A DNA stretch of 64,000 bases, from the NCBI GenBank assembly GCA_013397695.1, contig VYZI01000835.1, positions 1 to 64,000 on the forward strand, in the 5' to 3' direction. How positions within the stretch are numbered: the stretch's first letter is position 1; every line of letters starts with the position of its first letter. The position numbers and the translations under genes are program-made. This document shows, one piece after another, positions 1 through 12,600 of this stretch. The DNA is from Centropus unirufus. Lineage: Eukaryota; Chordata; Aves; Cuculiformes; Centropidae. The notes beneath the pieces are model-generated. The model was not told where the DNA came from. It searched no databases and was given only the letters and a program-made list of their open reading frames with translations.

Positions 1-2040
1 ACAGAGATCTACAGCTCCACTGCCCTGGCTCGCAGAGTAGACCTTGGGGTAACAGCAGCAGCTGCAGTTTCCATAGGACGTAGCTAGAGGTAAAGGTCAA
101 GTAGAAATCACCCATAAAAACTGGGTAAGAATCAGGCTTGTTTTCTGGGCTTAGGAGGTGGCTCCACCACCTTCGTGGCTCATGAACTTTTCTGGAGCTT
201 TTTCTGGACCTGTGGGGGTCATGTACAGATGGGGCTACGTGGAGACTTAAGACCTTTCTGCTGCTCCCCACTTTGCCACAGGAATGTCCAGGCACAATGG
301 GGGCACCCCTGAACAGCCACCATCTCCATGGGTTGCACAGTCTGGCTACTGTGGGCCAAGGGCACCTGTGGGTTTCCCCTCTTGCAGTACTTTCAAATAC
401 CCATTATTTTTAATAACTGCCCCTCAGAGCAAGACGTTGCCCACAGAGCCCAGCTGCTCAAGCCAAGAGAAGGCAGTGGCAAACTTCCATACCAACAACC
501 AGCACTCTTCTCCCAGAAACCCTGGCTTAATTCCCCTCTGCAGTGGTTAACAAGGCTCCCCCATTCTTCTTTTTTTCAAACCAGGTGTCCGAATCACAAT
601 TGAGGTCAATTTTGTTATTTCCTAAACAGTCACTAGCTGACAGGGCAAGAGAGGCAGATGGAGCGAAGGCAGGGAGTTGCGGCACAAGAGCCGCAAGGCT
701 TTCTGCCTTCCTGGCTCTTGCCAAGGCCCAGCGAGGAGGCATGGAGAGACATCTCATACCAGCTGTGGCATGACCCTTCCTGAAGAGCCAACAACAGGGA
801 AAGGGCACAGAGGTGTCTGCACATCACTGGGGTCAGGCAGGCCGGGCAGAAACCACAGAGCATTTAAACACAAGAGCAGCATCTGTAAACAGGTCCATGG
901 GGAGGGAAAGGCTCTGCTCAGTGGAGCATCTCCTGTCTTACTGTACATAGCAGGTCTCAGGGAATCTGGCTGAGGTTCACTTTTCATCTCCTTGTACAGT
1001 TTACAGATGGAGTTGCAGAGCTGGAGCCTGTGGCGTTGCACTGCTAACAGGGTAAAGATGACTTGGAAACATGGCTCAGGAAGCTAGAAATATTCAAAGG
1101 GCCTCATCAACATTAACTGCTTTGGCTGCCACGTGTGTCATTGGAAGAGGCGATGCCTCCAGTGGCAGATAATACTTGGATGGGGACAGGGTGCTGGGAT
1201 AAATTGTACGGGATGGCCAAGGGCTGCTCTGTAGCTTCTGAGACAAACGCGTTTCTCACATGTCCTGAAATGCCATCAGCACATTTGTAGGGGTGGCAAG
1301 TCCAGCGCTCACCTGGGAGCAGGCAGGAGACCCTCTTACCTTCTTCAAGCCACTCACCTTTCATCTCAGTTCCTGTAAGATGAAAGTTTCTGCCTTGAAC
1401 CGCAAAGAGACTCAGCCCTTCTTAAGGGGAACAGATACGTTAGAGAAAGAATTTCTCACATGGGATAGTGACACTACAGGCACCTTGAGATAGCTCTGTT
1501 TAGGCTATATCCAATCATCAGTAACAAGAAAAATAAGTCCTGCTACAACAAGCCACTTCCTCAGCTTTCCCAGTATAACTCTCTGGCTTTACAGAGCATG
1601 CACTGCTGCCCCTACAGTGGCTCAGACACCTTGGATTCAGGGCAAAGCCTTAATTAAGATGCTTTGAATAGCGTCATGGGGAGAGACAGGCTGCTCCAAA
1701 GACTAAATGAAGAGCTGTGAGGGAATCAAATGCCAAATTCAGTGCTGAGGCCAGGTGCCTCAAGTTAAGCGGCATGAAGGCTCCTCTGTGTGCCTCTGCA
1801 ATCCCTGATGCAAAGATCCCATAATAGTAGTGGAAACAAAAGGCAGCCCAATGTCTCACTCTGTGCAGACAGCCCAATATATCACACGGTGTTTTGACTC
1901 TTCTCCACCCGAATCAAATGCCTATTCCTTGCAAGGTACAGGGGGAGGCCAGAGCAGAGAGTTATCAAAAGCGCCACTGAGTTTTAGTGTGTGCGCATGC
2001 ATGTATGAACTCCATCAGCCTTCTATGTATGTGTAGAAAG
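1..2040. other. Intergenic flank, no gene seen
   Basis: No open frame here resembles a known protein or has exon-like borders. The short frames on both strands look random. No recognisable transposon lies before the CR1 at 2041. The stretch is beyond the 3' end of GPR156. Confidence 0.6.
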
Positions 2041-2660
2041 TAGAATCATAGAATCATTAGGTTGGAAAAGACCTTTAAGATCGAGTCCAACTGTAAACCT
2101 AGCACGAACAAGTCTACCGCTAAATCATATCCCTAAGTGCCACATCTACATGGCTTTTAAATACCTCCAGGGACAGTGACTTAACCACTCCCATGGGCAG
2201 CTGGTTCCAGTGCTTGACAAACCTTTTGGTGAAGATATTTTTCCTAAGATTCAATCTAAACCTCACCTGGTACAACTTGAGGCCACTTCTTCTCATCCAA
2301 TCACTTGCTATCTGGGAGAAGAGACCCTCACCACAACCTCCTTTCAGGTCGCTGTAGAGAGCAATCAGGTCTCCCCTCATCCTCCTTTTCTCCAGACTAA
2401 ACAACTCCAGTTCCCTCAGCCACTCCTCATAAGATTTGCGCCCCAAGACTTGTTAAGACCCTTCACCACCTTCATTGCCCTTCTCTGGACACACTCCAGC
2501 ACCTCAATGTCTTTCTTGTAGTAAGGGGCCCAAACCTGAACCCAGTATTTAAGGTACACCGTCACAAGTGCCAACTACAGGGGCATGATCGCTTCCCCCA
2601 TCCTGCTGGCCACACCGTTTCTGATATAAACCCGGATGCCATTGGGTTTTGTGGTAGGTG
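2041..2660 (-). repeat. CR1 LINE 3' fragment
   Basis: Starts with the reverse complement of the CR1 3' terminus (the tagaatcatagaatcatt type of tail), then reads through the usual CR1 3' region in minus orientation: a ggttggaaaagacc block, a tccaggctaaacaac-like block and a ccttctctggacacactcc block. It is 5'-truncated, which is typical of CR1. The small open frames inside it are remnants of the 3' part and not genes. Confidence 0.93.
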
Positions 2661-2894
2661 CATCCACGTGATGGTCACCAGACAGAAAAGCAACTACCAC
2701 AAATTCCAGTAATGAGTTGCCAAATGAACCGAAGGTTCAAAGTCCTCTGGAGAATTTTTCTGCATTTGCTAGTGGATTTTGAGTTAATTTTTATATCAGC
2801 TGCTTCCAGGTGGTTTCATGGTTGATCATTTCCTATGACTGTGCTGTACTATTTCCAAGCCTCAGAGCAAAGTGCTACACTAAGCACGCTCTGG

Positions 2895-3375
2895 GCTGGA
2901 GAGAAATAAACCCACTTTCCCCTGCACTTTGATAAAGAGCCCCTCCCCAGCTTTCCTGGAGACCCCTTTAAATACTGGAAGGATGCTATAAGGTCTTCTT
3001 GGAGCCTTCTCTTCTCCAGGCTGCACAAGGAGAACTCTCAGCCTGTCCTCACAGGGGAGGTGCTCCAGCTCTCTGATCATCTTCGTGGCCTCCTCTGGAC
3101 TGGCTCTCAAAGTTCCGTGTCTTCCTTGTGCTGAGGATTCCAGATCTGAACACAAGACTCCAGGTGGGGGTCTCACCAGAGCACAGGGGCAGAATCACAT
3201 CCCTTACCTTGCTGCTCCCACTTTTGATGCAGCCCAGGACACGGGTGGCTTTCTGGGCTGCAAGCTCACATTGCCAGCTCCTGTTGAACTGCTCATCCAC
3301 CAGCACCTCCAAGTCCTTCTCTTTGGAGCTGCTCTCAATCCATTCCCCTCCCAGCCCGCATTTGTGCTAAGGATT
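2895..3375 (-). repeat. CR1 LINE fragment lacking its 3' tail
   Basis: Matches the internal 3' part of CR1 in minus orientation, including the pieces cttctccaggctgcacaag, gcagcccaggacacgg and catccaccagcacctccaag. The ATTCTATGA-type tail is missing at 2895. It is more diverged than the element at 2041, so it is a separate and probably older insertion. Confidence 0.88.
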
Positions 3376-3687
3376 TCGGGCTGGAAGGACCTGGTGTGGC
3401 AGCAGCAGCCCCTGCTGCGAGTGCTGCAAAACTGCAGGCGCCTTCTCCCCGAGCCCCACCCGCAGGGACAACCTCCCCCACCACCGGCCACTTGGAGAAA
3501 TGTTGGGGATAAAAAAATCGCCGCACGCTCTCCGAGGGCTCCTGCTCCCCTGGGCCAAGACTCGTTGCTTTCTGGCTCTACAGGAGAGCTTTCTGCGGGG
3601 CACGAGGGAGATTCAGATGATAAAACCTGCTTTTTTGGGGTGGCCAAGAAAGTGGTGAGGAGGGGCACACCTTCCTAACCCCTGCTC
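3376..3687. other. GC-rich spacer between CR1 elements
   Basis: A 310-base GC-rich stretch between two CR1 copies. Frames are open on both strands because of base composition. I see no gene. Confidence 0.45.
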
Positions 3688-3955
3688 TAGAATCTTAGGA
3701 TGGTTTGGGTTGGAGGGGATCTTAAAGATCATCCAGTTCGACCCCCCCCTGCCATAGGCAGGGGCACTTTCGAACTGCATCGGGTTGTTCAAAGCTTTGT
3801 CCAGCCTGGCCTTGAACATCCCCAGGGAAGGGGTGCCCACCCCTTCCCTGGGCAACCTGTGCCTCAACACCCTCAGCGTGAAGAATTTCTTCCTAATGTC
3901 TAGCCTAAACCTCCCCTCTCCAATTTAAAGCCATCCCCTGCCCCATTCCTCCCCA
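3688..3955 (-). repeat. Short CR1 LINE 3' end
   Basis: Begins at the CR1 3' end (tagaatcttaggatgg, then tttgggttggagggg) and continues through the tggccttgaacatccccagg and cttcctaatgtctagcctaa blocks in minus orientation. It is 5'-truncated near 3955. Different sequence from the copies at 2041 and 2895 shows it is a different CR1 subfamily. Confidence 0.92.
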
Positions 3956-5457
3956 CCTCTGGCTTGCTTAGCATCCTTCTGCCCCAGCAAGGGCTGTGCT
4001 GGCAGCCTCCCCCTCTGCTGGGACTGCGGGACACTTCCCATGCTTGCACTTTTCCATGCTTGCACCCCCTGCCTGGGTTTTTCTGGCTCCGCTGAGAATC
4101 CCTGCTGGGGATTTGCCCCGCTGCAGCAGGACACATCCAGTCAATGCATCTCACCCAGGCCAGAGCCAACCAGGCAGCCCCAAGCCACAAGGGCTCAGGC
4201 AGCTAGGAAGAAAAAAAAAAATAAAAAAAATTAAATAAACTGAGTTTTCTTACTTAAAGATGACAAAAAGAAAATTGGCTACACCCCCTGGGGTGTTTTC
4301 ATTTTAGGAATGAAGAGGGGCTATGGGAATATTGTTAGGACACTGCAGTGAGAGATTTCCCTGTTATAAAGGGTAACAGAGAGGGCAGAGCTAACACCTA
4401 TCACTCAAAAACGGGATTTCTGTCACCTGCCCTTTTAACAAAGTCTTTCTCCAGATGGCTTTTTATGTATTGGGTGTCGGGTCTTGGCATCCCAAACCTC
4501 TCCTGCGGAAGCAACAATGTGCTGAAATGCCTTCACAAATATCCCAACAAAAGCAGGTACGCTGGTTTTTCTGTTCTTGATACTACCATGATAAAAATTA
4601 AACAGACCGTATTAATTTAGACCAACCTCATTCCAGACTACATCATCCATACAAAGGCATACAGAAGGGCACAAGCACCAGAAAAACAAGGCAAAAAAAA
4701 AAAAAAAGGAAAAACCTTTTCAGGTCCTTTTTCACAATCGTTAGCTTGTTTTGTCCTTCAGCTCTGATCCAAGTCTCACCTATGACCACGCAACTGAACT
4801 ACACAAAACACAAGGACACCTCCAGGAAAGCCACCTTTGGACTCCATTTTCTCACCCAGACGCAACCAAACCCCGTCCTCCCAAAAGTGTCCCCCCCCCC
4901 GAGGTCCTTGCTTTGCCAGAGAGCAGCACTCCAGGGAGCCTCCAACTGCTCCTAGAGTCTGGCCGTCTCATTTCCAGCTGGGAGGATGCTGGTGGGAGGC
5001 TTGGCATTGGCACCTTTGGGGTAGGAGTCCTCTGTCTTCTGCATGTTTCTGAGACGCAGTGCTTCTCCCCACCGCTGCAAATGATCTCCTACTTGCAGAA
5101 GAACCTCTCTGAGGTTCTTCACTTCTCTGAGGTGAAGTTTAGGCTCTCACAGGCCACCCAGCCCCAGTCTTTTCACTGCTGGCACCAGGATGGACAGGCA
5201 TGGTACGTGCAGGACACAGGCAGCTGCCCAAAGCAGCCAAGACCAAACCACTGCCATCCTCCCTGCGTGACACCAACCCTCTCAGTCACCGCTGACCAGG
5301 CTGGGGCCGACACAGCAGCCCAAAGCAGGGCAAGATTCATTCCTGACCCCCAGATGCCAGAGCATCCCTGGGAGGGACACGTGGCTTTAGCATTGCTGAA
5401 ACAAGCAGCGTTTTGGGGACGGGGGGGACTTGCCTTTGGGGCAGGGGGTGCTTGCAG
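3956..5457. other. GPR156 3' flank, probably partly 3' UTR
   Basis: Lies directly downstream of the GPR156 stop codon on the minus strand, so the upper part is likely 3' UTR. I did not find a canonical AATAAA on the minus strand here, so the polyadenylation site is unresolved. Contents include A-rich runs at 4211-4240 and 4692-4707, a C run near 4890, and a perfect short inverted repeat at 5098-5120. No other gene is visible; the plus-strand frame at 4751-5686 overlaps the GPR156 last exon and is a shadow. Confidence 0.5.
5098..5120. other. Perfect 10-bp hairpin in GPR156 3' flank
   Basis: GAAGAACCTC at 5098-5107 and its exact complement GAGGTTCTTC at 5111-5120 are separated by three bases. 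It lies about 340 bases after the stop codon, so it would be in the transcript if the 3' UTR is that long. Confidence 0.6.
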
Positions 5458-6639
5458 TCACACAAAGGTGGGTTTCAGATCTTCTTTAAAATTCACCACG
5501 GGCTGGAGCCCACTGTGCTGCTCTGTCCGATGGCCCGTGAACTCGCTGGGCTCTGTGTCCGTGTCCGTGCTGCTGCTGGCCAAGGAGCCGCGCGGGCTTT
5601 GGAAGCAGACCTCACAGCAGGGCCGGTGGCAGCCGTGGAACATCTCCTCAGAGCTGCTGCTGCTGCTGGAGTCAGAGTCTGGGTAATAGTACAGCGAGCG
5701 CAGGAAGGGCTCAGCGGGTCCCCTTGGAGCACCCTGCCGTCGCTGCTGCTCCTGGGGGACGCACAGGGAAGCACCCTGGGACTCTGGCCACTCTGACCAT
5801 CCCTTCGGCTGGAGGCAGACCTCCCCAGGCATGACTGGAGGGGACAGCGCCGGTGGGTGGAGGAGTCCTCTGCCAGCCATGTCCCCTTCTCTCCCCACGG
5901 AGACACGTGCTGACTCCCCACAGTCCCAGCTGCTCACCTCCTTCACCCCACAGCTGGCACGAGGAGACATGTACCCAGGGAAGCAGGTGGAGGCGGGAGG
6001 CATTGGCATCCTTCGCCGCCGCCTTGCCAGGTAGGGACTGAAGGGCGTGCGGATGTATGGGTAGCCCTCCTGGGCCCCCCACGTTCCTCCCTGCTCACCT
6101 TGAGGGCCCTGGCTGCGTGGGGGCCCCCCGTGTAAGACGGGGCTGTAGATTTTGCCATCCAGACTCAGCTCTTGCAAAACTTCCCGCAGCTTCTCGCTGC
6201 TGACATAGCTGACTTTGGGGGATGACTCCCAGGCTACGCCAGATGAGATGTCCTGGCCTGGCAGAGGCTCTGGAAGCTGCTCCTGCCCAACTGGTGTCCC
6301 GTGCTCCCGAGTGTCTTTTGGGCTATGTTCAAGACTGTCCCCCACATCAAAAAGCAGTGCCTGGGAGCAAACAGGCTCGTGGGTTGCATGTTTCTGGAGG
6401 TCCTGAGCATCACTGCGAGGAGGCGGTGTACCCGGCAGGCGCAGAGGTTGCCACCCATCCTGCTCTGGATTCACTGGGCAGCAGTCCTCTGGTGCATCCC
6501 CATGCCACCCTGAGCTCTGGCCGCAAGGAACTGCTGTCACTGGGTGGGGGTCACAGCTGCTCTCCGCAGACATCAGCCTCATCAGCTTCTCCTTGGCGCA
6601 GCTCACTTGCTCCTGCAGGCTTTCGATCACAGCATTTTT
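5458..6639 (-). CDS. GPR156: GPR156 last coding exon (long C-tail)
   Basis: 1182 bases, 393 codons plus stop (TGA at 5458-5460). Starts KNAVIESLQEQVSCAKEKLM, a heptad-like coiled coil (about residues 365-395). Farther on are a helical EKLREVLQELSLDGK module, an FSPYLARRRRR basic cluster, an acidic poly-Ser run (DSDSSSSSSSEE), a Cys cluster (CHRPCCEVC) and the terminus VNFKEDLKPTFV. The last three residues fit a class I PDZ ligand. The spacer between the motifs is low-complexity and differs from mammals, as expected for this tail. Confidence 0.97.
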   Translation of the reverse strand, partial: KNAVIESLQEQVSCAKEKLMRLMSAESSCDPHPVTAVPCGQSSGWHGDAPEDCCPVNPEQDGWQPLRLPGTPPPRSDAQDLQKHATHEPVCSQALLFDVGDSLEHSPKDTREHGTPVGQEQLPEPLPGQDISSGVAWESSPKVSYVSSEKLREVLQELSLDGKIYSPVLHGGPPRSQGPQGEQGGTWGAQEGYPYIRTPFSPYLARRRRRMPMPPASTCFPGYMSPRASCGVKEVSSWDCGESARVSVGREGDMAGRGLLHPPALSPPVMPGEVCLQPKGWSEWPESQGASLCVPQEQQRRQGAPRGPAEPFLRSLYYYPDSDSSSSSSSEEMFHGCHRPCCEVCFQSPRGSLASSSTDTDTEPSEFTGHRTEQHSGLQPVVNFKEDLKPTFV

Positions 6640-9600
6640 CTGCATCAAACAAATGCGTTCGTCAAGCGCGCAGTACAAAAATGTCGCTGCTTTGGAAGCA
6701 AAACAAAGCACCCCTCTCCGCACAGAGAGACGCTGTGAGGCAGCACGGTGACAGGTTTATAGGTTTGGCCTGCAAGAGCCAGACTGGCAGTGTGTGTGAC
6801 CTCTTCCTTCCCTGGAGCACCCTAGAGCCTCCCAGATGCAGGAATGGGGGCACTGGGGCAGGCAGCTCTGCGAGCCAGGGTGCTCCTGCCCATGCAGAGT
6901 GGGTTTGGGAGCAGGATGGATGGGGGATTTCCTGAGACAAAGCATCTCCCCTCTAAATTAACCCTATTTGACTGGGCTGTGGAAAACAGGCTCTCCCTTC
7001 TGTGTGTCTTTCAAACCCTCTGGATCATGCCTAAATTTTGGCACTGCGGGGTGCATAGTGATGCGACAGAACAAAGCAGCTCTTACCCTCCAGAAGAAAG
7101 AGGCCAGAGCAGGAGCACCAGTGTGGACTGAGGTGTAAGGAAGGGCTTCCCACCCTGCAAAGCCTTCAGCCCACAAAAGGGAAGGGGAAAAGCTGGTGAG
7201 GCCGAAGGGGGTTGGCAGAGCCCCATACCTCAGTGAGCAGCCGCTTCATAGCGTTTTTCTCCCCCATCAGCTGGTAGAGCTGCTCCTCACTGTACACCGA
7301 GCGGCAGCTTCTGCTTGGGCTGGTAAAATATTTTGCCATGTGGCTCATAGTTTGGCTTTCTTCTTCAAAGGCTTTCCACTGCCTGAGCTGGGGAAGAAGA
7401 GGGCGTTATCCCCACGGCATGCACAGCCCCTGCCGACGCGGCAGGAGGCAGGCACAGCTCAAGTGCGAAGGAGACAAAGGGCTGGAAAGGCATGGCAAGA
7501 ACACAAAGGCAGGGTGTGACGGAGGAGCTGAGATGGGCAGCAAAAGACAACTGGGCAAGGGGCTGCAGCGTCTTTAGGAGTTTCCCACCCGTCTGAGCTC
7601 TAACCTGTCCCTGGCTCTGCCTTTTAATGCGGGAGAGTCAGTGGCTGCCTGCGCCGCAACCTCTAAGCATGCTGTAAAAGCCCCTTCCCCCCTCTCCTCA
7701 CTCCCTGACTCTGTGACAATGCCACGCACGCCTCCTTATCCTCGAATCACCAGTGACAAGCTGAAACCCAGCAACGTTCAGTATCTGCTTTTTCATATCG
7801 TGCCTGCACAGCAGCTTTGCGCAGCCCAGCTCCAGCTGCTCATCGATCTCGGATGAGCAATAGAAGAGCAAGCCCATTAGGGAAAACTAGTTGATGAATT
7901 AAAAGATCCGACTTAAATAAAATGTTCGAGGCCCTGAGGCTGCAGCAGAAAAATGGTACGGGGTGCAGGTATAGCTCACCAGCTCCTCTGCCCGCACTCC
8001 AACGGACCTCGTGCTTGGCAGAGTGTCACCAGCAGACTTGGTGCTTGTCAGAGGAGGTTTAGTCCCTGCTCCACAGGCTGGTCAGCTGGTGAGTTGGGAC
8101 TCCGCAGTGATACTGCATTAACTGTGCTAGGAAGGGATCTCTGGAGATGGTCTAAAGCAACACGGCTGCTTGAGCAGCGTCAGCTGGAGCAAGCTGCCCA
8201 GGACCATATCCAGTCGGGTTTTTAAAGTTTCTCCATGGATGAAGACTTCCCAACCTCTCCAGGCCACCTGCTCCAGTGTCTTAGAATTTTCACAGAAAAA
8301 AAAAAATCCCCCTTTTCGGATGTTTATACATAATTTCCTGTGTTTCAGTTTGTTCTTTGTCCCCTGTCCTCTCAGTGGACACCTTTGAGAAGAACCTGAC
8401 TCTCCCTTCCCTGCTCCACCTCCCTTGGTATTTATACACATTGGTGAGATTCCCTGGAGCCTTCTCTCGCACAGATCGGCTCTTTCTTTAGCTTCACCTC
8501 TTCCTCCCTTTCTCATTTCCTTGAGCCCAAACATCCCTCCAAACATAACACTGAGTGAACAACTGTTTCCTCTCCCTGCAACAATGGGAGCATTTTTCCC
8601 ACTAATGTCATGGCCAGGCACACTAGGCTCCTCTTAGGGGACACAGGAAACAGAAGAGGCTTGACTTGCCACAAAAGACTTCCTTAAAACATCTCTGTGT
8701 CCTCCCCATTGCCCGCAGCAAAGTCCAGCTTCCTCTTCCGCGAGTGCAGAGGAGGACAGCCTTCCCCCGGGACCTGCTGGTTGATGGGAAGCCTCTGAGC
8801 CTAGCAAGGCCATCTGGATTGCCGGAGCCCACTTCTGTCCCTGTTGAGGGCAGAAACCCTCAGTGGGAGTGGGCGTGTAGGGTACGAAGGGAGGACAACT
8901 GCATGAAGGACCAATCCCATCACCCATGTGGAAGAGGAGGACAGCAGCTGCCTTGCCTCCATGCACGCCCCCTGTGTGGCTGCTATCCAGAGCACGCTCT
9001 TACAGGAAGGTTTCTGAACAGTAGTTCTGCAGTGCTCCTTGGAAATTCAGGGGAATTCTTGGGGAAACAGAGCTTGGAGGATGAATTGTGAAGGTGAGCC
9101 CAAACATTCGGGGAAAGAAGCAGGAAGATAAGTGCTTTGGCCCACACGGCTGCTATTGTTAAACTCCAAAAATATGCCAGCTTCCAGCCAGGTGTTGGGA
9201 CAGAGGTGGCAACATACCTGTGGGACAAAGATGAAGCAGTTGATTGTGGTCGTACACACAAAGATGCCTCCAGAGGTAAAACCAAACAGCAAGTTGTCCC
9301 AAGTGTGGAAGAAGCGGTGAACCAAGCAGACAGTGCCAGCAGCCAGGAAAACAAGGTTGACCCCAACAATGAGCGTCAAGGACTGGTTGACTGGCGGGGA
9401 GCTGACGTTATCGGTCAGACCGGCCAAGTAGGTCCCGTACAGCAGGAGGATACTCTGGAAGCAGAAAAAAGAGGTTTCCAGAGTGTGGAAAATTACAGCC
9501 TGATGGCATCAACCCCCAGCTCATACTGAGCCTAGTGAGCTCAGATACACTCAGTGCAATCCTAATTAATGCTCTTTGATCTATAATGCAGACTTTCAGC

Positions 9601-12600
9601 ATGCAGTGGTAATGCCACAGCAAACGCCCAGCACGCTGCTGCAGGTCAGAGGTGGAGCTGGGGAGGGAGGGCAGGAGCGATTGCACTGGTGGCCCATGGG
9701 GGTCCCAACTGAAGGGCACGGGGAGCTGAGGGTCAGGTCAGCAGGTGATGCCACGGAGCAGGGCATAGCCAGGAGAGGCAAGATGTGAAAATCTCTCCTT
9801 GGGCAGCCAAGAGCAGGAATACCAAAGATGGACAGACCTGGGGAGGAACGTGGCGGTGAAGTGTTGTCAACTCATACCTCTGAAGGGGCAGGAAGGTGAT
9901 TCAGAAGGTCATTCAGAAAGAAAAAGCAAGAGAAGAAGTGGAGGTTTAGACTGGAAGGAAGAGGATGTACTTGGTGACTCTTTAAATAGAAATGCAGGAA
10001 ACCACTGGGTGCAATTATTCCCCCTTCCCTTTGCCATTTCCTACCTGACTCTAGTAGTAGTGAAAGAGTCCTCTGCCACCCTGGAGTGGGTCAGCAGTTT
10101 CACAGCAGGCTTCCTCACCACATCACCCCTCACGGCCCTCACACATGCACCTTTCCAGCGTGCTCAGAATTAAACTAGTCAGCAGGCTGAATCCCTCCTT
10201 TCTCGGGACACACTGGCAGAAAACACCAAGTACTTTTTGCCCACCTTTGTCACACAGGGGATGGCCTGCCTTCAGGATCATCTGGAAATACCATCGAACA
10301 AAATCCCTGCTTGTGCAAATTCCCGGGATACAGGGAACATGGTTTTGGTGAGACTCCCAGCTTCAGAGCATTGTGAATTGCAATAGTGAGAGCTGCCTTG
10401 CTAGGATCTAGGTTGATGCCTGACCCTGCTTTGTAGGATCTGCACTAGACTATAACCATGTTCCCCATGGGACACCTCCAAATATATGGCCCAAGGGCAA
10501 GCCAACTCCTAAGCTCTGAGCAAAGAAAAACAGCACCAAAGTTCTATTTAAAATTCATATCATCTATTCTGGGATACAGGCAACATCACTGCTGTCTGGG
10601 AAACTAGGACTTTCAGTAAGCACAGGACTAAGGTGTTTGTTTGTTTGTTTGTTTGTTTGTTTTAATTTTGAGCAGAGGACTTTGGTCCCAATTCCAGGCA
10701 TGTCCTTGGCAAGTCATTCCTGTTCATTGCTCTGTGCCAGTAAAACCGGGATAATACACTGAGCGGCTTCACAAAGGGCTGAGAACATTAATGCTCTGGA
10801 AGATAAGAAGTGCTACGTGCCTGCAGAAATAGAGCCTACTCTCACATTAGTATAAATCCAGATTAACGCCAGAGAAATTAGTAGGTAGATAGGATCAGGG
10901 TCAGGTTTGACACAACTCTAACAACCTGGGACTAGAAACGGGGATGTTTTATTCCAAAGAGTAATCTGTAGGAGCTGTAGGCAAAAGGACTGTCTAAGCC
11001 CTAAGCCAGACTGTGGACAAAACTGGAGGTGGAGACAACAGTACTGAAAGCCCGGGGAACACCTGCAGTCCCTAACACCAAAAGAGCCAAGGAAAGGTTA
11101 GACCCATGTCTTGAAAATGATATGTAGGGGAGAGGAGGACTTGGCCATGCTCTTTTTCCTGTGATTTGGGGTAGGTGGTCAATGAGCAGTATATCACAGT
11201 GAGTCAGAAAGGAACTGCCTGTACTGCACGCAGAGACGAAGCCATTCCCAAAGAAAGGCTGTGATCTCACGAGCTTCATCAACATCAGCTTTCTGAAATG
11301 CGTCCAGCCTCTGCCAACCCAGCGACACATGAGACCACAGATAATTACAGCAATAATTATACCTACATAGTTACATCAGAATAACTAACTCTGCTGGAAT
11401 AAGAACGGCCACATGCAAAGCTACAGCAGTGAAAGTCTATCTCGGTGGTATAATTAAGCTGATAGACATCCTTGTAAAGGCAGGCAGCAAGTGCCTGTCA
11501 TCAGCACCTCCTTGACTTGGAGTGAGAGAACTCAGGGACTGAGCTGCAGAGCACATCACTGCACTCTCAGGCTTTATGGAAAAAGGGTGCTTTAGAAAAC
11601 ACAAGTTTTAAGAAGGGAGATGTATGATGTGTGAAGGACTGGAGGGATGAACTAGAAAGACAGTACGTAAAAGAGGTGGCTTGGCAGGGGAAAAGTGGCT
11701 AACAGGGCTTTTACAAGGGAATGCAAGAAAACATCAAGATGGGAAGGACCAGAGATGGGAGGGCTTTCAAAATGAACATGAGTAGCTGGAATCTGCAATA
11801 GGCAGGTAGTTTGGAAGGGCAGTATAACTACAAATGCTGCTAAACGGTTTAGGCTGTGAGAGGAGGCAAGATGGAACACAAGAATCAATAAAGAAGTTAC
11901 ATACCTTAAACCCTAAAATGAGAACAAGCCAAAGATCGGAATAAAGAGATGCACAGGACTGCACCCGGCTCACTGAGCAGGTCATGCCTTTCTCTGTCAC
12001 CTAGAAGGCAAGGGAAAGGCAGAAGTGAAGGTTGCTGCCCAGAAGCAGGGAAAGACCACTGGACAGACAGGTCTATGCATCTGAGCAGGTCCCCTCTGTC
12101 AATTCCTAAAAGGAAAGGCCAAAACTGGTGCTGCCAGGGGCAGAGGGTCAAAGTGAGGAAGATCTTGGTACTCTGCTGCCAACGAGGCTGGTTAAACCTT
12201 TCTCTAAAGCATCCACAGATGCCGTGGACCCCTCCTGCGTCACCCAGGTGACCTGCACGGACTGGTGAAGATCATCCACCAGACCACGCTGCTTGGTAAA
12301 CCAAAGCCCTTGCAACCAGCCCTTGCCAGGTCTCGGTGCATAAACATTCAAATTTTGCTGCAGAACCTAATCCCTGCAACGTACCAGACACAAATCCAAC
12401 CTGAAGTACCCAGAAGGCTTTCTGGCTTCGTTTTTCCTTTCTATGCTTTTTTTTAAACAGCACCTTCAAACGTCTGACCATTCACCAACTTTGTCCACAG
12501 AGATTAGACAGAATCCACGATGCTCCACAACCCCTCCTCATCCTTTTACCCGCAGGGAGACGCTGAGGCTTCGGAAGCACTGGACTGGATCAGAGAATAC

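Noticed and set aside
3956..4240. Possible processed pseudogene ending in an A-rich tail
   Set aside because: The upstream sequence shows no recognisable coding remnant or target-site duplication; it is more likely simple A-rich DNA.
4751..5686. 311-residue plus-strand open frame
   Set aside because: It overlaps the GPR156 last exon antisense, has no recognisable domain and no splice or promoter context.
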